The notes: generated by a model not told the origin, from the letters alone. A stretch of 64,000 bases of DNA from Dipteronia dyeriana (GCA_032871835.1 CM065297.1:29459598-29523597), one strand, 5' to 3'; counted from the stretch's first letter, positions 1 through 11,700 are shown. Numbers and translations are program-made.

Positions 1-973
1 ATACAGTGGGATCAGGAGAGCGAACAGGCTTTCCATGCTTTGAAAAGATACCTAACAAGCCCTCCATTACTAGTCAAGCCAAATCCTGGGGAAGAGCGCC
101 AAATCCTGGGGAAGGGCTCCAAATAAACTTGGCAGCTTCAGAAATCGCTGTGAGTGGGGCCTTGGTCAAGAAATGTAAGGATAGAATCCAACGACTTATC
201 TACTATGTGAGTCGCACTCTAACCAAGCCCGAAAAGAATTATACTTTGTTGGAGAAGCTCGCTTATGCCTTAGTGACCTCGGCAAGGAAACTCTGTCCTT
301 ACTTTAAGGCTCATTCAATAGCAGTGGTGACGGACCAACCCCTCCGTCAGTTCTTGCAAAGGACAGAAGTTTCTGGAAGGCTGGTTCTATGGGCCATGGA
401 CCTTAACCAGTTTAACTTAAAATATAAGCCCTGGTCCACGATAAAAGGTTAAGCACTAGCAGACATTGTAGCCAAGCTTTCAGTACCTTCGGATCAGGCA
501 TCCCCCGCGGTAACAGATGCCCCCCTTGAGAGAATTCCAGAAGCTGACGACTGGCCGTAGGGCTGCAAGTCATGGACTCTCTATACTGACGGAGCTTCCA
601 GGCAGTCCGGGGGAGGAGTGGGCATAGTCCTCATAGACCCTGAAGGAACTAAGTGCTTCCATTGTTTCAGGTTCGAATTCAAAGCCACTAACAATGAAGC
701 GGAATACGAAGCCCTGCTAGCTGGGATCAAAGCTGCCTAGAGCTTGGGGTTGATTAACAGAACATCAAGAGCGACTCTTCCCTTGTGGTCAACCAAGTTT
801 TCGGGGATTATCAAGCCAAAGGGGATAACATGATCGGTTACTTGAAACTGGTGCAACAATTCATGACAAAATTTAGGGGATTCAGAATCGAGCAGATACC
901 TCGACACCTAAATCATCGGGCTGACGTCCTAGCCAAGATAGATGCCTATGGTGGCCAGACACTGCCTCAATGA
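1..973 (+). pseudogene. pol: Element G pol: end of RT, RNase H and archaeal-type RNase H
   Basis: Bases 1-450 encode the connection and Ty3-type RNase H, which degrades the RNA strand during reverse transcription; the motifs YTLLEKLAYALV and VVTDQPL are clear. A second, archaeal-type RNase H follows at about 566-960, with YTDGAS, NNEAEYEALLAG and HRADVLAK carrying the expected acidic residues. Tat elements are known for this second copy. Damage: a 20-bp tandem duplication at 79-118 shifts the frame, stops lie near 450 and 558, and the frame shifts again near 750. No start codon belongs to this piece, because the polyprotein begins off the left edge. Confidence 0.85.
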
Positions 974-1059
974 GTCCCTCTTCAAATAATCCCCCTACCT
1001 AGCATTATGACTGGCAAGCTTATACCTTAGACCGACAGCCATGCAGGATGGATCCAATA

Positions 1060-2279
1060 GCAGAATATCTACAGGACAGGAAACTCCACGGAGAGCCCGA
1101 CCAAGCTAGGAAGGTTAAAAGGCTCTCGGTCCTGTATTGTATGGTGAATGGGCATTTATACTGAAGGGGAAAATCCCTTCTCTGCTCCGATGTCTACACC
1201 CTGAAGATGCCAAGTGGGCTCTAAGAGAAGTCCATTCCGGGGAATGCGGGAACCATATTGGTGGAGAAGCCTTGGCATATCAGGTTCTCTGCATGAGGTA
1301 TTATTGGCCGACCATCCATCAAGATGCTAAGGACTTGGTACAAACCTGTGAAGCATGCCATAAGACCGCAAACTTGAATCACCTCCCGTAGGAGCTCCTG
1401 TCATCTCTTAGCTCACCATACCCCTTTGCTTTGTGGGGGGTCAATTTGATTGGACTGCTTCCTACAGCTCCGGGACAGGCTAAGCATGCTATCGTAGCAA
1501 TTGATTACTTTACAAGATGGGTTGAAGCCGAACAATTGTTCCAGATATCGGAAGAAAACATAACAAGGTTCATTAAGACCAATGTAGTCTACAGGTTCGG
1601 AACTCCTCTGGTCATCATAACCGACCTCGGTAAACAGTTCGACAATGCCCGATTCAGAGATTTTTGTCAAGGTTTGGGAATCGACCTTCGGTTTGCCTCG
1701 ATAGCCCACCCTCAGACCAATAATTTGGTGGAATCCACGAACAAAACCATCAAGAAGTTATTGAAGAAAAAGCTACAACAAAAGAAAGGCAGATGGGTAG
1801 AGGAGCTTCCCGAGGTCCTCTAGGCGTACCGTACTACAAGGAGAATAACTACCAGGGAAACGCCCTACTCGCTGGCCTTCGGAGTTGAAGCATTCTTACC
1901 TATAAAATACAAGTTGACATCCTTTAGAGTCCAACGGTTTGAACCGAGAAGCAATGAAAGCATGCTCAGAGCTAGTTTGGACCTCCAGGAGGAAAAACAA
2001 GATCGAATAGCTGAAAAGGTAGCAATCTACCAAGGCAGGATTGCCAGGTACTTCAACAAAAGGGTTAAAACCCGAAGATTCAAATAAGGGGATTTGGTCC
2101 TCCGGAAAGTTACATTAAAAACCAAAAAGAGGTCAGACGGGGTCCTAGGGACTAAATGGGAAGGACCCTACCTAATAAAGATGGCAATCCGTAATGGGGC
2201 GTACAAGCTTGAGTATATAGATGGCCGACTAATCGACCATACTTGGAATGTGGATAACTTAAGAGAATTCTACCCTTGA
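1060..2279 (+). pseudogene. pol: Element G integrase
   Basis: Integrase joins the cDNA to host DNA. An HHCC zinc-binding head is at about 1200-1385 (HSGECGNHIGG then CEAC). The catalytic core is at about 1431-1760: first Asp in AIDYFTRWVEA, second in TDLGKQFDN, Glu in LVESTNK, with 35 residues between the second Asp and the Glu (DD35E). The C-terminal part has EGPYLIKM, a GPY-type module, and ends LREFYP with a stop at 2277-2279; no chromodomain follows. Stops at about 1390, 1822 and 2085 break the frame. The residue after the second catalytic Asp is Leu, not the usual Asn, as in the other copies of this window. Confidence 0.88.
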
Positions 2280-2358
2280 ACAGGGGACTCATGAGCAGGT
2301 AACCTCCGACTTGTTTTATTTATTTTTTCTGACAGTATTGTACTCCAACTTCCATATC

Positions 2359-2364
2359 AATAAA
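2359..2364 (+). promoter_or_regulatory. AATAAA signal after pol (element G)
   Basis: AATAAA lies 80 bases after the pol stop. The same signal in the same context (ATATCAATAAAG) recurs after pol in B, C and D, so it is conserved rather than chance. It could end pol transcripts before the antisense gene region. Function is inferred. Confidence 0.5.
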
Positions 2365-2489
2365 GCTTGCCTTTTCCTGTTTACTCTTTCATCAACTATT
2401 TGGGTCTACATGGAAAGTTTCGACATTATCGCCTCAAGACATGGGGTAAGCCGAGGAAGCCCCCTCACTGCTCCTGATGCCTCAGCCGG

Positions 2490-2880
2490 GCACCACCCCC
2501 AGCCAAGAAGTGTCTGAGTGTAAGAGCGTAGTTGTCGTCCAGATCTCGAGACCAAGAAATAGCTAGAGAGCGTTTCTAATGCCTTGGTCGGGCTACCACC
2601 CCTAAGAAGAATCTGAGTGTAAGAGCATAGTTGCCTTCTGGACCAGGAAATAGCTAGATAGCGCTCCTGATGACTTGGTCGAGCTACCACCCCTAAGAAG
2701 AATCTGAGTGTAAGAGCATAGTTGCCATCCAGACCTGGAAATAGCTAGATAGCGCTCCTGATGCCTTGGTCGGGCTACCACCCCTAAAAAGAATCTGAGG
2801 GTCAGAGCATAGTTGCCATCTAGACCAGGAAATAGCTAGATAGCACTCCTGATGCCTTGTTCAGGCTACCTCCCCCAACA
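2490..2880 (-). repeat. 99-bp tandem repeat, about 4 copies (element G)
   Basis: Imperfect direct repeats with marks such as CTGAGTGTAAGAGCATAG and GCCTTGGTCGGGCTACCAC at roughly 99-bp spacing (one unit about 93). Read on the minus strand, the unit encodes a 33-residue repeat (SGRQLRSYTQTLL-like). The same unit is found in B, C, D and E at the corresponding site, in different copy numbers. Confidence 0.85.
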
Positions 2881-3385
2881 AGGAATTAAGCTTGAAAGCC
2901 CATAAGCCCATAAGCCCTCCTGATCCCGAACCAAAGAAGGGACTAAACAGTTTTTCTCTGTTTAATGTTCTACTCGGGCTAAAACCTCCCAAAGAGGCTC
3001 GGGGATAGAGGGCTTGACCTACTTAAACTCTAAATACTCCTGTTATTTTACTAGCTCTCCTAGATACAGGGTTACTTACTACAGTAAATTCACAATCAAA
3101 CAAGGGGACTATCAGTTGAAGAAGTGGAGCTAGGAGTTTCATTGCTCATTTCGATATGAAAGTTAGACGATCAGGCAAATACATGGAAGCCAGAGTTAGA
3201 TCTGGGATTGAAAATTTTATTATCAAGTAAGGGAGCCTATCCCCTAACAAGGCTACAACGTGCAAGGGGGGCCTAATCCCTGGTTCCGGGCTACAAAGGA
3301 AAGATAATGAAAGATCAAACTCAGTTGAAGATGGGATGCCCACCCCCTTTTTTGGGCTTTAAAAATAGGTTACATATGAGAGAGC
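2881..3385 (-). other. 3' flank of the antisense gene, with AATAAA at 3216-3221 (minus)
   Basis: No coding sequence is supported here. On the minus strand an AATAAA at 3216-3221 lies about 170 bases past the antisense-gene stop. The block is homologous to 21665-22440 in B, 32767-33230 in C and 57800-58352 in D. Confidence 0.55.
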
Positions 3386-5955
3386 TCAAGTTTTTTCGTC
3401 CTCCTGAAGGCCTCCAGCCTCCTCCGCCACATGATGAACCTCACCATCTGCTCCATTCTCCGATTGTGGCTCATTCCGGCCAGCTGCATCTGCCGCCTCA
3501 GCCATAACCTCCTAGGGATCAGCCCTAGCTGCCTCGCCGTCACCAGGACCTTCCTCCACAATTTCATTTATCACCGCCTAACTTCAGGCGGTACGGTTGC
3601 ATCAAAAAGGCAGGCCACCGACTCAGTCACGTTCCCACCTTCTGTGGACTCTATTCCTGAGAGCACTAGGGGATGTTCTGGAGATTCAGCAAGTCCTTTT
3701 TCCTGTTCCTTGTTATAAACCCCCTTCGAGGATTCACCAAGACCAGAAACTAGAAAGGCAGGAATAGTAGGAGATAGGTCTGGCACCTCTAACTATTTCT
3801 CAGCTCCCTTCCCAGAAGGATCAGCTCCAGTAGCTTCAGGGCGTGACATCTCAGCAGCCTGCAACATGACTTTTTCTCTATCCCAGCCAGCAATACTAGA
3901 AAGGTCTAATGGAGGAGGAAGAGCCTTTATAACCTGGTAGGAGGCATAGAAATACCCCTCGCTAAAAGAAGCCTCCACTTCAGTTTGGAACTGGGTAATT
4001 CGAGCCTGCAAGGTCTGGTTTTAAACATCTTGGACCTTCGCTTCTTCCCTTTAGTCATCATGCTGGCTAGCCCGCCGCTTTGATTGGAGAGTCTCCTAAT
4101 CAAAAGCTCGCTTCAATCTCTCATAATCACATTGGAGCTCAGTTAGCTGTGTTTTCATTCCTTGCTGGCTGGAGGTCATCTCCTGGTCTAGGGTCTGAGC
4201 CCGACAAGCAATTCCATGGCTCGCTCAGCTTCAGCCTCAACCTTGGCGGCCCGATCACGGAGAAAGGCTACCTGATGCCCCATCGCCATCTGAAATTAGA
4301 AAGCCTGTAAGAGAAAACCATGTTAGGAAACGACAAGTTAAGCTGCTGAGCTGAGAAGTAAGAGTAATGATTACCTCGGCTGGAAGGGGGGACCCCTTGG
4401 TTATCATAATGTCCACAGGCATCGCGGTCATCTTGGAAAGCCCACCACCTGGACATGATGCGACAAACTGCTTCTAAACCTTATCCTGACCTACCTAGCT
4501 CGATGGCAGGTGGGGGCGAGGGGGGGCAACTTCTGGAGCATCAAGCTCCCCGGGAACCTTGATTTCCCAGAATACGAAGAGATCAGCAGAGGGGGATAAT
4601 ATGGCTTGGGGAACACCGGCTGAAATGGCTATTACTGGAGAGGAAACAGGAGCGGACTTAGCGACAACTTAGGGGGTAGACCTGCCTCGGCTTAGGGCCT
4701 TTGCAGCCCGAAATACGAGAAACGCCATCTTGGACTTCGATTGGGAAGGTGAAGGGGAAAAGACGAGTGGGGCAGCTACCATAGTGGTTGACCCACCCTT
4801 CTTTGGAGCAGCCGGAAGAACTCCAATGGACGATCTGGAAAGGGGGGGAGGCATCCCAGTTTGTCGGGCATCATAAGAAGCTGAAACACCAACAGAAACT
4901 GTTAGAGAGGAAAGCCAGGATATTCAGAACTTAACCGTCCAATAAAAAAACAACAACAACAGAATAGACCAAGATACTTAGGAAGGGTTGCACTGGATGT
5001 TCGCAAGTAACTGTTCACCCTACGGGGATCAAAAGGGTCGGCGGTCGGAAACTTCAGATTCAGATAGTTCAGAGCTAGGATGGTCTTCAGCACGACTTCA
5101 GACTCTGCAGGCAAGGAATCCCGACTCCAAGTGGGTTTGTCACTAAAGGCGGTAGGGACCTCAAGCTCATGCCCGCTGACGAAGACAATGCTCCCCCAGC
5201 CTCCCCCCGCTAATATCCACTTTTCTTTCCAAGCGGGATCCTTCTTGGAAGCCTGGGGGATGATGAAATTGAGCCTATTCTTGGCCTTAGTGTAGAATTG
5301 GCCTCGTGGGACTCCTGCCAAGCTACCGATCTGGAAAAGGAAGGCGAGCTCCTCAGCCCTAGACTCTCTGGTTACGCCGCTCAGCTCACATTGCTCCCTC
5401 CACAATAACGGGAAGCCAATTAGGTTCCTCCAGAATCGGAGCGTCAGTTGAAGTGGAGCTAGCTGAAGAGAATTGAGAGCCCGCCGAAGGGTAGGGTGAG
5501 GAGAGAGCCTCACCCCGCTCTCAAAAGCAGCAACGTGGATGGAAAGAACTCTTTTGGGAGGATAAAAAACATCGTAACTCTGATGGGGGATGGTAGAGAA
5601 ACTGTGTCTGGGATACCATACTTATCCCGTAGATGGCCGATCAATTGAGGATCAACAGTAGAGTCGCGGATGACCCTAGGTTCAAGAGGAAGCGTTATCA
5701 CTGGAGAAGGCTTCACCACTGTGACTGAAGCCCTCCCTGCCACATCTAACCTCTCCCCGATGTCAGAGTCTTCGTCAACTAGGTTCAGAGGATCGTCATA
5801 ACGGTTCAAAAAGCCAGAACCGATTGAAGCATTCCTATTTGAACTACAACGCTGGCGGATCGGAGAAGATTCTTCGTCGCTTGAAAGACCTCTCACCCAC
5901 TTAAGAGGAGCTAGGTTAGTACCCCTAGAGCCCTCCACCAAGTCAACATTGATGG
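3386..5955 (-). pseudogene. Element G antisense gene (aORF), two introns, decayed
   Basis: This gene runs against gag-pol, between pol and the 3' LTR, as known for additional ORFs of Tat elements. The N-terminal exon encodes DLVEGSRG, a Ser/Arg-rich stretch, then a conserved globular region (ESTVDPQ-like, LQLAPLQLTLRFWRNLIGF, GVPRGQFYTKAKNRLNFIIP, PTADPFDPRRVNSYL). The C-terminal part is coiled-coil-like (QTEVEASFSEGYFYASYQV) with an acidic tail. Introns: 4909-4981 (donor GT mutated to CT) and 4305-4374. A frameshift near 5513 and a deletion at the start codon disable it. The globular part resembles the plant 'putative gypsy type transposon' family; that match is from memory and weak. Function unknown. 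Confidence 0.75.
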
Positions 5956-6069
5956 GGAAGAGGGGTGAGAAAGCAAGCAGAATACTTCGGAAAAAGAAAA
6001 CAAGGAAGAAGGAATTTAAAAATTTGAGGGTTAGAGGGAGTGTGAAGAAAGTGACGGTCAGACCGGGGC

Positions 6070-6076
6070 TTAAATA
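6070..6076 (-). promoter_or_regulatory. TATA-like box of the antisense gene (element G)
   Basis: On the minus strand TATTTAA within CTCTATTTAAGCC lies about 115 bases before the expected gene start. The same motif at similar distance occurs in F (12552-12558), B (18962-18969) and D (61064-61070). Confidence 0.6.
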
Positions 6077-6175
6077 GAGGTCTGTTGACAATATCCTTGA
6101 GAAGGTCACCTAAAGCCGTATCGCAGCTGTTCTTTTTTATATTAACGCCCATTTTCAAATTCAAAATGTTGGGTC

Positions 6176-6204
6176 ATTAATGAGAAAACTTCGCTCTCAT
6201 TAAT
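6176..6204. repeat. Inverted repeat near the 3' LTR (element G)
   Basis: Arms ATTAATGAG (6176-6184) and CTCATTAAT (6196-6204) pair perfectly around an 11-base loop. Related, partly decayed versions sit at the same place in D, B and F. Confidence 0.6.
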
Positions 6205-6282
6205 TATGTTTAAGGCAAAAAAATTTCTCAATTAAACAAGGAATCTGACTCCTACCCCAACTCTATTACCGGTGTTCAAGTC

Positions 6283-6290
6283 AGAGGGAA
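6283..6290 (+). promoter_or_regulatory. Polypurine tract of element G
   Basis: AGAGGGAA lies just before the 3' LTR, in the conserved context GTTCAAGTCAGAGGG. It should prime plus-strand DNA. Four bases (CTTC) separate it from the LTR. Confidence 0.65.
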
Positions 6291-6294
6291 CTTC

Positions 6295-7329
6295 TGTTAA
6301 TAGGGAAATTTGGTCAGGGATCAAAGAGAAATTTTCCACCCATAATCGATAATCATGAAGCTCTGAAAGACCGTAAAGCCACCCCGCAGGAGCAGGGAAG
6401 GCTGGTTCGGCTTTGAAGCTACCAGAAGACAAGCCAGGCGCGACCGGGATGAGCCTCCACTAGAGTACTAGAACCCGTGCTTCTCTAGGCCATCTATCGT
6501 GGAACTTCGGCTCAGAGGTCGAGCTTCACAACCGCCCCATAAATGCCAGGGGAAGTCTCCAAGCTTAAGAGACATTTGAAAGAAGCCCGCCAACCTCTCC
6601 AGAATCACACATAAATCTACACTACCCCAGCTACCTCCCAGGAGGGTCTACAAGAGCACCTCAAGCCCCTAAGGGTCAAGGAAAATCCATCTTAAACTTA
6701 TAAGAATAGAGCCAAAGCAGGGATCTACCTCGCTTTGCGGGGAAACAAGCAGCTGGCAAGGGGACCTCCATGAAGATTTATGGCACGAGTGCCCAGAGGA
6801 TCGTCTCCACGTAATATTTACATGCACGTCAAGAGTTTGATTCAAATAAGGGATTAAACTTATATCCGTCAACGATATCATAAAATCCCGTAACATTTCA
6901 AATTCAAATAACGAATCCCGCCTGATAATGAGGGAACGGGTTCATGGGATCATGGTAAAGTATTCGCAAATATAAAACCTACTTGGATGATATAAATATG
7001 TGAAGCCAAGCATAGAAAAAGGAATATAGAGACGGGAAGAAGGCCTAAATTCTGGATTCAGAACACGATCACTTACATCTCTACTATTCGATAGGCACCG
7101 AGCTGCCACCACCCTATACCTCCGAGAGATTGTGAGCAAACAAGAGAGTTATTTGTACATTCAAAAAACGGCGTATCAATAATAGAGCCCCCATTCGTTG
7201 TTATAATCACTCGTCTCTCTCTCAAACGGGTCAGGAACCAACGGTACCGACCCTGGCCACCACTTTTGTGGTAGAGGCCTCGAGGGTGTTAACAGGAATT
7301 TCTCACCTCAAGCAAATTTCCCGTCAACA
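6295..7329 (+). mobile_element. 3' LTR of element G
   Basis: It begins TGTTAATAGGGAAATTTGG and ends AAATTTCCCGTCAACA, giving TG...CA ends and 1035 bp. TATAAATA at 6991-6998 is a good promoter box. The ends match those of the LTRs of D (50248-51315 and 61288-62363). Confidence 0.9.
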
Positions 7330-8495
7330 AAACCTAAGGCAATTGACCAAGTTTTAAAAGAAAACTTTGAGAGAAAATCAATACCTTAATTGATTTAGGT
7401 GCAGTCCCGTTTTTGTGTGTTTAGACTCCAAAAACACCAATAAAACTCACTCAAACCTTTAGAGCAAAGATGGAGGATGAATAGACAAACACTTTAAACT
7501 TTGAATCACTAAAATCGGAGTTCAAATGAAGAAGTTATGGTGTTTGGAAGGTGAGAAAATGTAGAGAGAAATATTTCTGCACACAAGTTTAAATTTCTTC
7601 TTAGAATGTGAGAGGGAAGAGGAATATAAAGGAGAGGGAAAATTGGGAATATGAAATGAAAAAAAGGGGAAATAAGCCAAGCATAGTTTCTGCCCGAGAT
7701 GGCACATGGGCATCTCGGGGCAGCAAGCCTTCTGCCCCGAGATGGCCACGCGCCATCTCGGGAAAGAAGAGCTTTGCTGTCTTCTTTCTCCCTCGACCTT
7801 CCTTCCGTTCTTCGATCGTTCTCCAGTTTCCAAACTCATAATTTGAATCCGTTTATGGATTACGAACCTTAACTCTCTCATGGACATGGACATATAAGAT
7901 ACTCAACCCAAAAAATAATAATTCGACTCGATATACAAAGACAAAGACAATGTACGCAACATGAGTTAAAAGTGTAGTATCTTTTGACTTAGAACTTGAA
8001 ATCAATAGTATAAGTAACCAAAATGACCAAAAATCAATCTAGAATGATTTAATATTAAATTCAAGTTCAATATCCATGTTATACAAACATATATACAAAT
8101 AAACACAATTCACACTAGAATGCTAACTACATAGAGATAGTCTCCAATCATGCAATTTCCAAAACATGTTATTTCCATACCAATGCATGAGCATTCATCT
8201 TCAAGTGTGTGAATGTATTATACATGGTGTACAACGATACAGAGACACATATGAATGAATTGTATGTGTGTGCCTAAGCCTTGTAAGAGAAAGATAAGGT
8301 CTTAGTATACCTTTGTAGAATCATATTGCATCCTTTCTCTTTGAAGACTTTGAACTTGCTTTGACTTGTTGTTCATTCTTCTTTGAAGCTTGAATCATCA
8401 TGAATCTAAACAACTAAATCATTACAAGTAAATATCATTTTGATATGGAATTAATGCCAACACAAACTAAAACCTAACATAGAAGCAAATCAAAA
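7330..8495. other. A/T-rich spacer between elements G and F
   Basis: I recognise no gene here. The longest open frame (7522-7893, minus) has no known motif and overlaps low-complexity sequence. It carries two adjacent hairpins at 7693-7763. The right edge is where homology with the antisense-gene flank of F begins. It may be host DNA or an unrecognised repeat, for example a diverged LTR. Confidence 0.5.
7693..7763. repeat. Two tandem hairpins with the same stem
   Basis: CCCGAGATG pairs with CATCTCGGG around a short loop, then about 20 bases later CCCGAGATGG pairs with CCATCTCGGG around CCACGCG. Both hairpins use the same stem sequence, so all four arms can pair with each other. Confidence 0.75.
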
Positions 8496-8707
8496 TTTGA
8501 ACCAGACCTAAAGTTGAAATTCCATTAATGAGTTGGGGAGCCTTTCCCCCGGTAAGGCTATAGCAATCAAATAGGGAGCCCAACCCCTTGGTTCTGGGCT
8601 ACAAACCACTAAAAAAAAGGGAGAGTGACGATGGGTATCAAGCATGATTAAGATGGGGTACCCACCCCCCTTTTCGAGCATTCAGAGAAAGCTATAAGAA
8701 GGTGTAC

Positions 8708-11700
8708 TCAAGCTTCTGCATCCTCTTCGTCTCTTCCAGCTTCTCCTCCTTCCAGATTAACCTCGCCCTCTGCTTCTTTTTCGGGTGGTCACTCATCCTG
8801 GATAGCCACCTTCGCCACCTCAGCCACCTATTTTTGAGGGTTCCCCTCGATTGCCTGGTGCTCAGCACCACTGCTATGACCTCAGGAGGTATGGCCTCAT
8901 CAAGAAGGTTGGCCATTGACTATGGCATAATTTTCCCTGCTGTTGGCTCCTCCTTTGAAGACACCTTAGAGGGACCCCGGGCTTCTGCAAGATCTTCTTC
9001 CGTTACCATGGGTGGAACCCCCCCTCGAGGATTCTCTGGGACCTGATGTTAAAAGACAAGAGGAGGAGGAAGGTCTGACCCAGCTGGTTGCTTCCAGGCT
9101 TCGGCCACAATAGAGGAATCCAGATCATCACCTATGGGGCGAGACATCTCTATGACCTTGGCCAATATCTTCTCCCTATCCCAGTGGGCAATAATTGATA
9201 GGACAAAGGGGGAGGGGAGGGCCTCATCGACTTGGTAAGAGGTGTAGAAGTATCCCTCGCTGAAGGAGGAATCGACCTCAGCCTGAAGCTTTGCAGCTTG
9301 GGCTTGAAGAGCATCATTCTCAACATCTAATGCCATCGTTTCTTCTTTCTTTTAATCCAGCTGGCTGGCTCGTCGCTTAGATCGAAGAGTTTCTTGGTCA
9401 AAAGACCGCTTCAATCTTTAGTGGTCAAACTGAAGCTCAGCCAGTTGTGTGTTCCATTCCCCTCTGGCTAGAAGTTATCTCCTAGACCAAGGATTGACCC
9501 CGCGCTAGCAATCCCATGGCACGCTCAGCCTCAACTTCAACTCTAGCTGCCCGATCTCGGGGAAAGGATACCTTGTGGCCCATTGCTATATTGAACTTGA
9601 AAGCCTGCAAAGAATGAAAAAAAGGTTAAAAAGCAATCAAAGCTCACAATCACAGGAAATAAAGACGATGACTACCTCGACCAGAATGGCAGACCCCTTG
9701 GTAACCAGAATATCCACTAGCATGGAAGCCATCCTAGAGAGCCTGCCACCCGAGCAAGAAGCAACGAACTGCTTCAAAACCTCATCCTGGCCATCCGAGC
9801 CCGACCGATGGTGGGGGCAAGAAGAAGGAATCTCAGAAATACCAGTCTCGGGATCCCGTGTATCCTAAACTACCTAGGACGCAGCTGGATCAGCGGAATG
9901 AGTGGGTAATGTAATTGGAGAAATAGCAACTGTAGCGGGATCCACTGGTGAAAGGACAGAGATAGACGTATCAGTGGCATTGGGAACGGGCCCTCCTTGA
10001 TTTAGAGCCTTAGCTGCATAGATGCAAGAATAACCATCTTATATCTGATCTGGGAAGGCGATGAAGCAGGAGAAGGTGAAGCAGCGGCCATAAGGATTGG
10101 TCGCCCTTTCACCGAAGTAGCCAATAAGGTTCCTAGAGACGACCTGGAAGGAGGGGGAGGGGTCTGAGCATGCCTGGCTTCACGAGAAGCTAGAGCAACA
10201 ACAAAAACTATTAAAAAAAAGAGAAGGAAGAGATGTGAGAAGCAAACCATCTAATAGAATGAAGCATAGTGACTTAGGATTACTTACGAGGAGTACCATC
10301 GGAGATCAGTAGATACTTATTCACCCAGCTGGGATTGAAGGGATTAGCAGTTGGGGTTCAGATAATTCCTGGCGAGGATAGCCTTCAGCATAACCTCGAA
10401 TTCGACAGGTAGGGATTCCCGATCCATATAGGGTCTGTCGTTGAAGGCGGTGAGAACCGCAAACTCATGCCCGCAGATGAATATGGAGCTCCCCTAATCT
10501 CCCCCGCTAATATCCACTCTTCCTTCCAAGCGGGGTCTTTTCTCGAAGGGTTGGGGATGATAAAGTTAAGCTTGTTTTTGGCCTTCACATATGTTAACTG
10601 AAAATTCGCTTAGGGTGAGGAATTAAAACTAACACCCTCGAGACCACTGCCACGGAAATGGTGGTCGGGGTCGGTACCTTTGATACCTAACCTGCTTAGA
10701 TAAAAATGAATGATTGTATAACAATAACAAGTAGGGATTGTAGTATTGGCTACTCCTGGTATACAGAATTCCCTCTCGTACACTTACTATCTCTCTACAA
10801 CGTAGGAAGGTGGTGACTTCGTGCTAGTCGAATAGTGGATATAACAGTGGCCGTGTTCTGTTCACAGAATTTAGGCCCCTTTCTATTTCTGTTTGTCGAT
10901 CTCTCTGTTTCTTCCATGCTTGGCTCTATTTATACCCGGTCCAAGTAAGTTTAAACTCATAAATATCCCGCCACGATCCTATGAATCTGTTCCCTCCTTA
11001 CCGGGAGGGGATCCATTATTTGAAAGTTGTTGACTCCGAGTAAATAGCGGAAATGATGATACTATTGACGAAGATAAGTTTACTTCCTTTTTGGAATCAA
11101 ACTCTTGACTTGCATGTAAATGCTGGTTGTTACGTAGTTATATTCATGTGCTTACTTAAGGCATGATTCTTCATGGAGGTTGGTGAGCTAGCCATTCGTA
11201 GTTTTCGTAAAGCGAGGTAGATCTACGCTTTGGTACCTTTTTCGGAGGCTTAGAATGGACACCCTAGAAGTCATTTCTATGAAATAACATGGATCTGATT
11301 TTTTTAGAGGCCTTATTCCTTCTCAGATCATGGAGAGGACAGTGGACTCCTAGAGAGGTTGGTGGACTTCTCGTTCAATTCATGAATTAAGTTTGACCTC
11401 TAAAAGCCTTAACCCGGAAGGGGCTTGCTCTGCTTGTTGGGCTTGTTTCTAATGTTGCTGGGGCTTTGCGAACCCCCTAGCTTCACAGGGTTGTTGATGA
11501 TCACGACCCCAGGAACCGAGGTTCCCAAGTAGGTGGCCTCAAGAAGTCTAGACTCCAGTGTTCACGTGGGGGCTCGACCTGGTCTTGCCTAACTTCCCTG
11601 ATAGTTTTGAAGTCCGGCGATCCCTTCGTGATTCTGCGAGGTAGTTTTATGGTACATGCAGGGTTTCATGATTGTCGACTTTGGGCTTCGATTTGGGTTG

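Larger units (their letters stand above)
1..7329 (+). mobile_element. Element G: 3' part of a Tat-lineage Ty3/gypsy retrotransposon
   Basis: The window opens inside pol. What remains, in order, is RNase H, archaeal-type RNase H, integrase, 99-bp repeats, an antisense gene and a 3' LTR ending at 7329. The 5' LTR, gag, protease and most of reverse transcriptase lie off the left edge. The double RNase H plus an integrase without a chromodomain is the known signature of the Tat lineage. Stops and frameshifts run through every reading frame, so the copy is dead. It is closest by eye to element D, which has the same LTR type. Confidence 0.9.

Noticed and set aside
1413..1709. Minus-strand open frame over the integrase core of G
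   Set aside because: It mirrors the conserved integrase coding strand; the same shadow appears in D.
7522..7893. A 123-codon open frame in the spacer as a host gene
   Set aside because: No recognised motif, low-complexity composition, overlaps the hairpins and has an open frame on the other strand too.
7330..8495. The spacer as an LTR of another family
   Set aside because: No convincing TG...CA ends, primer site or partner copy in the window, so left unassigned.
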